Shown one piece after another: positions 26,418-34,434 of a stretch of DNA of 64,000 nt. Within the stretch, counting starts at the first letter, position 1. Each line of letters opens with the position of its first letter. Made by a program: the position numbers and the translations under genes. The stretch is from Microvirga thermotolerans. Lineage in GTDB: Bacteria > Pseudomonadota > Alphaproteobacteria > Rhizobiales > Beijerinckiaceae. The notes below the pieces were generated by a model. That model was not told where the DNA came from and searched no databases. It worked only from the letters and a program-made list of their open reading frames with translations. Where the stretch lies: assembly GCF_009363855.1 (NCBI RefSeq), contig NZ_CP045423.1:3688001-3752000 (forward strand), written 5' to 3'.

Positions 26418-27811
26418 TTCCCGCCCGCAAGCAGCCCGAGAGCGGAGCGAACGTCCAGGTCCTGGCCCCCGTTCCGCGCAAGCGACCCGCCTATATCTCC
26501 GAGTTCCAGCCTGACGCCGTCGAGGTGGAGGAGCGGGCTCCGCCGCGCCTGGCTCGCACGACCCTTTATCTCATCACCCTGCTGCTCGCCTCGGCGACGG
26601 CATGGGCCTGCCTGACGGAGATCGACGAAGTGGCCGTGGCCAAGGGCAAGCTGATCACCACCGAGCCCAACATCGTCATTCAGCCCCTCGAGAACTCCGT
26701 CCTCCGCAGCATCAAGGTCAGCGTCGGGCAGGTGGTCAAGGCCGGCCAGGTTCTTGCAGTGTTCGATCCCACCTTCACGGAGGCGGACGTTCAGCAGCTC
26801 CAGTCCAGGTTCAACGCCTCCGACGCCATGGTGAACCGCCTGGAGGCGGAGCTTGCCGGGCTCATCTATCGTCCGAGCGACCCTGCAAGCCCGGAGCAGC
26901 TCGTCGAGGCGCGGATCGCCGCCCAGAGGAAGGCTTTCCGGGAAAGCCGCCTGCGCAACCTCGACGAGGAAATCGCACGGGCGGAGGCGAGCCTCGTCAA
27001 GAGCCGGAAGGAGGAGGCGATCCTCCTCCAGCGCCTCAAGGGCATCCAGGACATCGAAACGATGCGGACCATCCTGATGGAGCACCAGACCGGATCGAAA
27101 CTCAACCTGCTCCAGGCCCGCGACATGCGTCTCGACATTGAGGCGACCATCGCCCGTCTCCAGGGCTCTCAGGTCGAGTCCGGCCATGAGCTCGAGAAGG
27201 CCCGCTCGCAGCGTCAGGAGTTCGTCGACGACTTCACGCGGGCGACCCTCGAAGCCCTCGTGGAAGCCCGCGGAAAGCGCGATGCGGCAGCGGAGGAGCT
27301 GAAGAAGGCGGAGCTGCGGCGAAGCCTCGTATCCTTGACCGCGCCGGCCGACGCCGTCGTGCTCGAAGTCGCGCAGCGCTCGGCAGGGTCCGTCATGCGG
27401 CAGGCCGAGCCGCTCTTCATCCTCGTGCCCGCCAACGTACCCCTGGAAGCGGAAGTATCGATCGCTCCCAAGGACATTGGGCATATCGGCCAGGGGCAGA
27501 CCGCGAAGATCAAGTTCGATGCCTTTCCCTTCCAGAAGCATGGAACGGCGGCCGCGACGGTCAGGACCATCAGCCACGATGCGTTTCCGGCCGACCCGAA
27601 GAGCGGCGAAGCCGGAGCTGCGGGAGTCCTGTTCCACAAGGCGAGGCTGAGCCTCGACGATATAGGATTGCGTTCGGTTCCCAGCGACTTCCGTCTCCTT
27701 CCCGGCCTGTCCCTTCAGGCGGAAATCCAGGTCGGCCGCAGAAGCGTGATCTCGTACTTCCTGTACCCGCTTCTGCGCGGCCTGGATGAGAGTATCCGCG
27801 AGCCCCGATAA
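26414..27811 (+). CDS. Type I secretion periplasmic adaptor (HlyD family)
   Basis: Membrane-fusion protein bridging the ABC transporter and an outer-membrane channel. The 465 aa show a cytoplasmic N-terminus, one membrane helix (about 47-65, LYLITLLLASATAWACL), a lipoyl-like half (VVKAGQVLAVFDPTFTEAD), a long coiled coil (about 125-305) and a C-terminal beta-barrel region with LVPANVPLEAEVSI and IKFDAFPFQKHG, the HlyD signature region. ATG 26414 overlaps the transporter stop (ATGA), so the two are coupled. No TolC gene follows; the channel must be encoded elsewhere. Confidence 0.92.
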   Translation: MIPARKQPESGANVQVLAPVPRKRPAYISEFQPDAVEVEERAPPRLARTTLYLITLLLASATAWACLTEIDEVAVAKGKLITTEPNIVIQPLENSVLRSIKVSVGQVVKAGQVLAVFDPTFTEADVQQLQSRFNASDAMVNRLEAELAGLIYRPSDPASPEQLVEARIAAQRKAFRESRLRNLDEEIARAEASLVKSRKEEAILLQRLKGIQDIETMRTILMEHQTGSKLNLLQARDMRLDIEATIARLQGSQVESGHELEKARSQRQEFVDDFTRATLEALVEARGKRDAAAEELKKAELRRSLVSLTAPADAVVLEVAQRSAGSVMRQAEPLFILVPANVPLEAEVSIAPKDIGHIGQGQTAKIKFDAFPFQKHGTAAATVRTISHDAFPADPKSGEAGAAGVLFHKARLSLDDIGLRSVPSDFRLLPGLSLQAEIQVGRRSVISYFLYPLLRGLDESIREPR

Positions 27812-27843
27812 CTCGGTCGCGCCTCCCGCCGCTCCATGCGTCC

Positions 27844-27986
27844 AGAGCGGATTGCGCTTTCGTGGAATCGCACTCCGCTCCGAAGCTCTTGGTTGGCCGC
27901 ATTTTCCGACGGACCCGGAGGGCCGCGCCAGCGACCCGGAGGGCTGTGCAGCGAAAACCGGTTCCCACTTCTCCTGAAAATGCTCC
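27844..27986. repeat. Dispersed intergenic repeat, copy A
   Basis: Shares three blocks in the same order with 59820-59922: AGAGCGG followed by TTGCGCT and TGGAATCGCA; GGCCGCATTTTC followed by GACGG; and AACCGGT followed by CCTGAAAATGCTCC. Copy A carries an extra internal stretch with the 12-bp sequence GACCCGGAGGGC present twice (near 27912 and 27933). It lies between the converging HlyD and aminotransferase genes and codes for nothing recognisable. Confidence 0.8.
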
Positions 27987-28113
27987 AGCGGACCTTGGGG
28001 CGGCCTGCGCATTGATGGAGGCGCGCGCTTCTCCAGTGAGAGCCCGGCACTTGAAAGCCGACGGCGCCGCTCACGAGGACGGCGCCGTTACGGCTTGGCA
28101 TCGGATGAAAAAA

Positions 28114-29250
28114 TCAGTTCAGGGCCGATTCGAGCGACGAGACCACCTGCTCCTGCATCTCTTCCGTCATCTGGTGAAAGAGGGGAAGCAGAATGCAGCC
28201 GTCCTGAGCCCGCTCCGATTCCGGAAGAGGGAAGCGCAGCGGCTGGTCTGCATATGCCCGCTCGCGATGAATGCACATGATCCCGCGCCGTGTCGCGACA
28301 CCGTCGTCGAGCATCTTCTGCATGACATTGCGCTGGTCGGCCCCCTCGGGCAGCCGGACGCAGAAGCTCTGCCAGTTCGTTCTTGCCCAGTTCGGCTCGA
28401 TGGGAACGCGTACCTCCGGCAGCCGCGCCAGCATTTCCCGATAGTTTCCGGCAAGCTGCCGGCGACGGGCGACGATCTCGTCGAGCTTTGCAAGCTGGGC
28501 GCGGCCGATCGCGGCCTGAACGTCCGTCAGTCGGTAATTGTAGCCAGGAACGGGATATTCCTCGAAGATCACCTGATGACTGCTGTGCCGCACCGTGTCC
28601 GGCACGCTCATTCCATGCTGCCGCCAGAGGCGGAACAGCCTGTCGTGCTCCGGATGGCCTGTCGTCAGCACGCCACCGTCACCCACCGTCAGCAGTTTTC
28701 GCGGATGGAGGGAGAAGCAGGCGACGTCGCCGATCGGCTTGCCGATGCGCTGCCATTCGCCGTCGATGAGAATTTCGGAGCCGATGGCGCAGGCGGCATC
28801 CTCGACGATCGCGATCCCATGGGATCGGGCGAGCGGCACCAGGGATGCCATGTCGCACGGCATCCCCATCTGATGGATGCACATGATCGCCTTCGTCCGG
28901 TCGGTGATCGCGGCCGCGACCAGATCCGGGTCCATCGTGTAGGTCACCGGATCGATATCCACGAAGACCGGCGTCGCTCCGCATTGTCGCGCCGCGTTGG
29001 CGCAGGCAATGAAGGTATGACTTGCCATGATGACTTCGTCGCCCGGTTCGACTCCGACAGCCAGCAGCGCCAGGTGGAGAGCCACCGTGCAGTTCGAAAC
29101 GGCGCAGGCATGATCCGCGCCGACGGCCGAGGCGAATTCCCGCTCGAAGGCGGCAACCTCGGGCCCCTGCGAGAGCCACCCGGAAAGGACGACCGCCGAA
29201 GCGGCCTGGGCCTCGCTTTCGCCGATGAAAGGCGCCATGATCGGGATCAT
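28114..29250 (-). CDS. DegT/DnrJ/EryC1 sugar aminotransferase
   Basis: PLP-dependent aminotransferase acting on a nucleotide-linked keto-sugar. The 378 aa show GWLSQGPEVAAFEREFA, VSNCTVALHLALLAVGVEPGD, the PLP-phosphate region, VEDAACAIGS and the Schiff-base lysine in CFSLHPRKLLTVGDGG (K185). Perosamine-synthetase-type enzymes share this layout. The ATG at 29250 overlaps the upstream stop codon (TGATG), so it is coupled to the epimerase gene and is last in a five-gene operon. The product sugar cannot be named. Confidence 0.9.
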   Translation of the reverse strand: MIPIMAPFIGESEAQAASAVVLSGWLSQGPEVAAFEREFASAVGADHACAVSNCTVALHLALLAVGVEPGDEVIMASHTFIACANAARQCGATPVFVDIDPVTYTMDPDLVAAAITDRTKAIMCIHQMGMPCDMASLVPLARSHGIAIVEDAACAIGSEILIDGEWQRIGKPIGDVACFSLHPRKLLTVGDGGVLTTGHPEHDRLFRLWRQHGMSVPDTVRHSSHQVIFEEYPVPGYNYRLTDVQAAIGRAQLAKLDEIVARRRQLAGNYREMLARLPEVRVPIEPNWARTNWQSFCVRLPEGADQRNVMQKMLDDGVATRRGIMCIHRERAYADQPLRFPLPESERAQDGCILLPLFHQMTEEMQEQVVSSLESALN

Positions 29251-30251
29251 CAGGCAACTCCCCGTACATCCTGCGGGCGCTGCAGGCCTCGCCACCACCG
29301 AACGAGTTCGGCAATCCCGGCCTGCATGTCCAGGCTGGCCTTGAATCCGATGAGCCGCTCGGCTGCACGGGGATCGCAAAGGCGCCGCGGAACGGGATTC
29401 ACGGCCCGCTCGGCCTCGTGGACAGGAGCAAGACCGGGTCGATTCATGGCTACGGCCAGAGCGCGGGCGAGATCGAGCAGCGAGGTTTCCTTGCCGCTTC
29501 CCACATTGAGGGCAATGTCGGTCGCCGGCGAGACGGCGGCGAGAATATTGGCCCGCGCAACGTCTCTTACATGAATCATATCCATCGTCTGCAGCCCGTC
29601 CCCGAAGATGACGGGCGGAAGCCCGGCATTGATTCGTTCCATCCACCGGATCATGACCTCGGTGTAGCGCCCGTGCGTATCCATGCGCGGACCGAAGACG
29701 TTGAAGTACCGAAGCGCTACGTAATCGAGGCCGTACATGTCGTTGAACGAGCGCAGCAGCCCCTCTCCGAATGTCTTGGCGGCTCCGTACAGGGTCCGGT
29801 TGTTGTAGGGGTTCTGCCCCTCGGCCGTGGGAAACGAGTCGGCCATGCCGTAGACGGATGCCGAGGAGGCCATGACGACCTTGCGCACCTTCTCAGCGAC
29901 GCACATCTCGAGAAGGTCGAACGTGGCGTCGACCATGACCTCGAGGGCGGCACGCGGCTCCGCGGCGCAGTGGGTGATCCGCAGGGCGGCCTGGTGAAAG
30001 ACCGTATCCGTTCCCGCGACCAGTCCTCTCATCAGATCCCTGTCGCGAATATCGCCCTCGACGAGCCTGACACGGCCGCTTTGGAGCGCGTCCGATAGGT
30101 TGTCGGGGCGTCCCCGGACCATGTTGTCGACGACGACGATTTCTCCGGCCCCGGCCTCGACCAGGAGATCGACGATATGCGACCCGACGAAGCCTGCGCC
30201 CCCGGTGACCAGGATGCGCTTTCCGGAAAGTACGTTTTCAGTGGGAATCAT
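29250..30251 (-). CDS. NAD-dependent nucleotide-sugar epimerase/dehydratase (extended SDR)
   Basis: Extended short-chain dehydrogenase acting on a nucleotide sugar. The 333 aa have the Rossmann loop ILVTGGAGFVGSHI, DNMVRGRPDNL, the serine in MASSASVYG and the catalytic YGAAK pair (Tyr and Lys), then LRYFNVFGPRM, which is typical of UDP-glucose epimerase-type enzymes. ATG 30251 has GGAGA 5 nt upstream; an open frame runs to 30353 but overlaps the next gene. It is not a close RmlB match by eye, so it does not fill the missing step of the rhamnose pathway. Substrate unknown. Confidence 0.88.
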   Translation of the reverse strand: MIPTENVLSGKRILVTGGAGFVGSHIVDLLVEAGAGEIVVVDNMVRGRPDNLSDALQSGRVRLVEGDIRDRDLMRGLVAGTDTVFHQAALRITHCAAEPRAALEVMVDATFDLLEMCVAEKVRKVVMASSASVYGMADSFPTAEGQNPYNNRTLYGAAKTFGEGLLRSFNDMYGLDYVALRYFNVFGPRMDTHGRYTEVMIRWMERINAGLPPVIFGDGLQTMDMIHVRDVARANILAAVSPATDIALNVGSGKETSLLDLARALAVAMNRPGLAPVHEAERAVNPVPRRLCDPRAAERLIGFKASLDMQAGIAELVRWWRGLQRPQDVRGVA

Positions 30252-30306
30252 GAAGGTCTCCGATGGAGAACGATGTGGATCTCGATGCGCGCTGGAGGTC
30301 GTTGCA

Positions 30307-31422
30307 TCAGGCGGGCTCGACATGGCGATGCCGAACGCACTGGAGCAGGGCATCAGCGACGGCGGCGACCTGGTCGTCGGTCATCTCCGGGAACATCGGC
30401 AGCGACAGGAAATGGTCCGCCAGCCACTCCGAGACAGGGAAGCGCGGCCCGCCGGATACGAGTTCCGCATAGGCCGGCTGGAGATGGACCGGCCGCGGAT
30501 AGTGGATGCCTGTGGCGATCCCGGCTTCTGCAAGCCGTGCCCTGACCCTGTCCCGGTCGCTGACGCAGACCGCGTAGACGTGATAGACATGCTCGGAGCC
30601 GCCAGGCTGCGGGATCCTGATGCCTGAGCCGGAGAGAAGCTCGTCGTACAAACGTGCAATCCGCTGCCTGGCCGAGGTCCACTCCGGCAGGAACCTCAGC
30701 TTTACGCCGAGCGCGGCTGCCTGGAGCGTGTCCATCCTGTAGTTGAAGCCGTGCCTGACGTGATTGTACTTCCCTTCCTGGCCCCAATCCCGGTAGCTGC
30801 GCAGAACGGAAGCGATCTCGGGATCGTTGGTGACGACGGCCCCCCCTTCCCCGCACGCCCCGAGATTCTTTCCGGGATAGAAGCTGAAGCAGCCCATCGT
30901 TCCGAAGGCTCCCGCCCTGCGGCTGTCGCGCTCTGCGCCATGGGCTTGCGCGGCATCCTCGATGACGGGAATGCCGTGATGGCGCGCGACCTCGCAGATC
31001 GCCTCGATATTCGCGAGCCGCCCATGGAGATGGACGGGAACGATGGCGCGTGTCCGCGGCGTGATCGCTGCCTCGAGGGCCGCGACGTCCATCGTGAAGG
31101 TGTCCGGGTCGACATCGACCAGCACCGGCTGTCCGCCTGCATAGAGAACGGCGGCCACGGTCGCCACGAAGGTCATCGGGACGGTCACGACCTCGTCGCC
31201 CGGGCGGACTCCCGCCGCCAGCAGAGCGAGATGGAGCGCAGAGGTGCCGCTGTTGAGAGAGACGGCCTCGCGGACTCCGCAATAGGCGGCGAATGCCTCC
31301 TCGAACTGCCTGACAGGTTCGCCGAGGACGTAGTCGCAACCGCGCAGCGCCTCGATCACGGACCGCTCCAGAGGCTCCTGAATGGTACGGTACTGCGCCT
31401 TGAGATCGAGAAAAGGGATCAT
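30307..31422 (-). CDS. WbpE-like DegT/DnrJ aminotransferase
   Basis: Probable aminotransferase installing the 3-amino group on a keto-uronic acid, by analogy with WbpE. The 371 aa begin MIPFLDLKAQY and contain SLNSGTSALHLALLAAGVRPGDEV, VEDAAQAHGA (as IEDAAQAHGA) and the PLP lysine in CFSFYPGKNLGACGEGG (K185). The N-terminus and the YPGKNLGA motif are strongly WbpE-like. ATGA overlap with the oxidoreductase gene upstream (31419-31422) shows coupling, which supports consecutive steps. Confidence 0.88.
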   Translation of the reverse strand: MIPFLDLKAQYRTIQEPLERSVIEALRGCDYVLGEPVRQFEEAFAAYCGVREAVSLNSGTSALHLALLAAGVRPGDEVVTVPMTFVATVAAVLYAGGQPVLVDVDPDTFTMDVAALEAAITPRTRAIVPVHLHGRLANIEAICEVARHHGIPVIEDAAQAHGAERDSRRAGAFGTMGCFSFYPGKNLGACGEGGAVVTNDPEIASVLRSYRDWGQEGKYNHVRHGFNYRMDTLQAAALGVKLRFLPEWTSARQRIARLYDELLSGSGIRIPQPGGSEHVYHVYAVCVSDRDRVRARLAEAGIATGIHYPRPVHLQPAYAELVSGGPRFPVSEWLADHFLSLPMFPEMTDDQVAAVADALLQCVRHRHVEPA

Positions 31423-32465
31423 GATGCCTGCCTCATGCCGACGAGTTCAACGGGATGCCCTCGCCTTTTGAGGGACTGGGATGCGCCTTCGAGAAGGGTG
31501 ACGACATGAAGCCCACTGGCTCCCCCGGTCATGGGCGCCTTTCCCTGCTCGATACAGTCGACGAAATGCTCGATCTCGGTGAGGAGCGCCTCCTTGACGG
31601 AGAGTTGAGGCGCCCAGACATCGCCCATGCGATAGTTGAGCAGGAGGCGCCGTATCTCGTCCGGAGCCTCGGGCGACTCCGAGGTTTCCGCCACGGACAC
31701 GCCCCGATCGTAGACCTTCACCTTCTCGCTCGGCTCCACATCGTCGTAGACGATCATCCGCCGGCTCCCGCCGATGAGCGTCCGCCGGATCTTGACGGGG
31801 GCGAGCCAGTTCACGTTGAGGTACGCGGTGGCCCCGCCCTCCAGGTAGAGGGTGATATGAGCCATGTTTTCCGGGCTTCCCTTGATATGCCCGGCCCCCG
31901 TCGCCGATACGGCCAGCGGGCGCGCATCGAGGACGTAGTCCAGAATCGCGAGATCATGAACGGCGAGATCCCAGATGACGTTCACATCGCTCTGGAACAG
32001 GCCGAGATTGATGCGGGTCGAGTCGTAGTAGTAGATGTCACCGACGGCCCCCTCCGAGACCAGTTCGCGGATCTTCTGGACCGCTCCGGTGTAGACGAAA
32101 GTGTGATCGACCATGAGGGTCAGGCCGCGCCTGGCGGCCTCCTCGATGAGAATGCCCGCCTCGCGCGCGGACGATGCAATCGGCTTCTCGATCAGGACGT
32201 GCTTTCCGGCCCTCAGGGCCGCGAGGGCGATCTCGAAGTGCCAGCGCGTCGGCGTTGCCACGATGAGCGCGTCGATGGCCGGGTCGGCGACAAGGCTCTG
32301 CCACTGCTCTTCGATCCGCGCAGCGGGATAGCGCGCTGCGGCGCGCTTTCTCGCCTGCGGCGAAAGATCGGCGATTCCGGCAAGACGCGATCCTTCGGCC
32401 TCGGAGACGCAGCGGGCAAGATTCGGCCCCCAATATCCGTAACCGACCACACCGATACCGATCAT
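31419..32465 (-). CDS. WbpB-like Gfo/Idh/MocA family sugar dehydrogenase
   Basis: NAD-dependent oxidoreductase, probably oxidising the C3 hydroxyl of a UDP-sugar acid before the aminotransferase acts. The 348 aa open with the dinucleotide loop IGIGVVGYGYWGPNLAR, then VATPTRWHFEIALAALRAGKHVLIEKPIA (the EKP motif), VDHTFVYTGAV and WDLAVHDLAILDYVL with the conserved HD pair. ATG 32465 opens directly into the Rossmann fold; the longer frame to 32540 adds unrelated Pro/Arg-rich sequence. One base separates it from the acyltransferase gene. Confidence 0.89.
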   Translation of the reverse strand: MIGIGVVGYGYWGPNLARCVSEAEGSRLAGIADLSPQARKRAAARYPAARIEEQWQSLVADPAIDALIVATPTRWHFEIALAALRAGKHVLIEKPIASSAREAGILIEEAARRGLTLMVDHTFVYTGAVQKIRELVSEGAVGDIYYYDSTRINLGLFQSDVNVIWDLAVHDLAILDYVLDARPLAVSATGAGHIKGSPENMAHITLYLEGGATAYLNVNWLAPVKIRRTLIGGSRRMIVYDDVEPSEKVKVYDRGVSVAETSESPEAPDEIRRLLLNYRMGDVWAPQLSVKEALLTEIEHFVDCIEQGKAPMTGGASGLHVVTLLEGASQSLKRRGHPVELVGMRQAS

Positions 32466-32466
32466 G

Positions 32467-32997
32467 CTAGACCTCGCTGTTTGCCTCGGCCGAGGCGCGG
32501 GACGTATGGACGGGGGACCTGCTGCCCGGCCGGCGGGCATCCCCGATGACTCTCGCAGGAACGCCTGCGACGATGGCGTGGTCGGGAACGTCGCGCGTCA
32601 CCACCGCACCGCATCCGACGATGGCTCCCTCCCCGACGGTCACGCCGCACAGGATGGTGGCGTTGGAGCCGATGGAGGCTCCCCTCTTCACGCGCGTCGG
32701 GACGAGGACCCAATCCTTCTCGCCCATCAGTTCTCCGCTCTCGTTGACGGAGCGCGGATAAAGATCGTTGGTGAACATGACCCCATGCGCGATCATGACT
32801 TCATCCTCGATGGTCACGCCCTCGCAGATGAAGCTGTGGGACGAGATCTTGCAACGCTCTCCCACAGTGCTGTTCTTCTGAATTTCGACGAATGGACCGA
32901 TGCGCGTCTGATCGTGAATCGTGCAGCCGTAAATATTGACGAGCTCCGGGTGCGTAATCACGACACGGCCGTGCATTTTGACATTGACGATTGGCAT
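32467..32997 (-). CDS. WbpD-like hexapeptide-repeat N-acyltransferase
   Basis: Left-handed beta-helix transferase that would acetylate the amino sugar made by the neighbouring enzymes. The 176 aa have hexapeptide turns through most of their length (IGPFVEIQKNSTVGERCKIS, GVTIEDEVMIAHGV, GASIGSNATILCGVTVGEGAIVGCGAVVT) and end in AGVPARVIG. The ATG at 32997 is chosen over a GTG at 33009; neither has a strong ribosome site. It is the first gene of the operon that continues with the WbpB-, WbpE-, epimerase- and aminotransferase-like genes. Confidence 0.88.
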   Translation of the reverse strand: MPIVNVKMHGRVVITHPELVNIYGCTIHDQTRIGPFVEIQKNSTVGERCKISSHSFICEGVTIEDEVMIAHGVMFTNDLYPRSVNESGELMGEKDWVLVPTRVKRGASIGSNATILCGVTVGEGAIVGCGAVVTRDVPDHAIVAGVPARVIGDARRPGSRSPVHTSRASAEANSEV

Positions 32998-33330
32998 AGA
33001 ATCTACCACGCGGGACCGCTACGGCCCTAAACTATCCCGCTGCGGCGTCGTTGAAGGACTGCTAAAGAGACGTACTCCCAACGCCAGTACACTTGGAGCG
33101 GCTTGCGGATGCCCCGAACGGATTAGAGTCGTCCGCGGCCATGGGCGTGCCCAACTTTCATTGCTGCCTTTCGATGAACGGTCGCCCTTCGGTCGAGGCG
33201 GCATGCCATCGCGGTTGGAAGTGGAGCATCCGGTCGAGCCGAGGATGCACCTTCTGGGCTATGAATCCTGGCTTTGTTTCCGTGCGCGCAGGTGTAAAAT
33301 CCTCTGCGCATCCTTTTGGGGAGCCGACCG

Positions 33331-33858
33331 ATGCTTGAAACGCTGCGATCTCTTCAGAAGGCCCTGCAGCTCGAGAAGCTCGAGAAGTTCAGGCGCCGGG
33401 TATCCTTCGGCGACCTGATCACCGACCGATGGGAGAATGCGCGGGAGTACGGGTTCGGAGAGGGCTCATCCTGCTACGACAACGTGCTGATCTTAGGCGA
33501 CGTGAAGGTCGGCAAGGCGACTTGGATCGGCCCGAACGTCATTCTCGACGGACTGGGCGGACTCGTCATCGGCGATCACTGCTCGATATCCTCCGGCGTC
33601 CAGATCTATTCCCACGATACCGTCCGCCGGAGCGTGACACTCGGACGGGAGCCGATCGCCTATGCGCCGACCGCGATCGCCGACGGGGTCTATATCGGGC
33701 CGAATTCCGTCATCGCGAAAGGCGTCTCCATCGGAGCCTCCGCGGTGATCGGCGCCATGTCTTTCGTCAACACGGACATTCCCGCCGGGAAGAAGGCATG
33801 GGGATGTCCCGCCCGCGTGATGGGAGACGTGGATCTCTCGAATGTGGGCTCTCCATAG
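33331..33858 (+). CDS. Hexapeptide-repeat acyltransferase, stand-alone
   Basis: Second left-handed beta-helix acyltransferase, read divergently from the WbpD-like operon. In the 175 aa an N-terminal helical segment (1-50) precedes hexapeptide turns (ILGDVKVGKATWIGPNVIL, LVIGDHCSISSGVQIYSHD, GVYIGPNSVIAKGVSIGASAVIGAMS) and the closing GCPARVMG. The IYSHD segment matches maltose/galactoside O-acetyltransferase-like enzymes, so an O-acetyl donor to a sugar is likely. ATG 33331 has GGGAG 7 nt upstream; a TTG at 33316 is the alternative. Confidence 0.83.
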   Translation: MLETLRSLQKALQLEKLEKFRRRVSFGDLITDRWENAREYGFGEGSSCYDNVLILGDVKVGKATWIGPNVILDGLGGLVIGDHCSISSGVQIYSHDTVRRSVTLGREPIAYAPTAIADGVYIGPNSVIAKGVSIGASAVIGAMSFVNTDIPAGKKAWGCPARVMGDVDLSNVGSP

Positions 33859-34434
33859 CGAGCGCCTGTCCGGACCCCTTTCCGGCCTCGATCACCGCGA
33901 CGGCCAGGCACTGATTTCGAGACTTATTGCCCGACGCAACGAAACACCGAACGTAGATCTGCGCCTCCCCGGCCGCTGAGTTCCTGTACGGCCAGACGCC
34001 CGACATGAGCAGGCGCCCTCCTCGGTCGAGATTCGCTTCGATCGGTGAGAGATTCTATCTTTCTCAATCCTGTTCTGGCCGCAACCGACCTCTCTTCTAC
34101 CGCACCCTGCAGAGACCCAACACATATTCGGCAGAGCCGCTGTCGAATTGTCAAAAGTCTGCCATTTTGTCGACATTTTTCCATATCTGCCGCTACGTTA
34201 GCTATAGATTTGCTGTTTGTGGCTCGGATTAACAATTAAGTGTCATCTTCTCACAAGACTAAGCTTGGGATTAATGTGTAGTCCATTGCCGTGTTCAGAA
34301 AGCAACGTCTTTCTTGTGCACTACACGTTCAGATAGGTCAGAAATACATATTCATTTAATTAGCCTGCCGGCCATAAACCATCTCTGTCCCTGTCTGGAC
34401 TTGTATAATTCTTAATCAAGGAACGGATTAAAAA
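33859..34434. promoter_or_regulatory. AT-rich intergenic region upstream of the RTX gene
   Basis: 576 bases with no supportable gene. From about 34130 to 34430 the DNA is far more AT-rich than the surrounding coding sequence, with TTAACAATTAAG and TTCATTTAATTAG stretches. This composition suggests a regulated promoter of the downstream gene or a nucleoid-protein silenced site. The candidate ribosome site AAGGA is at about 34418. Confidence 0.5.

Noticed and set aside
29250..30251. RmlB (dTDP-glucose 4,6-dehydratase)
   Set aside because: The SDR lacks the typical RmlB signature segments by eye and is coupled to amino-sugar genes, not to rmlCDA.
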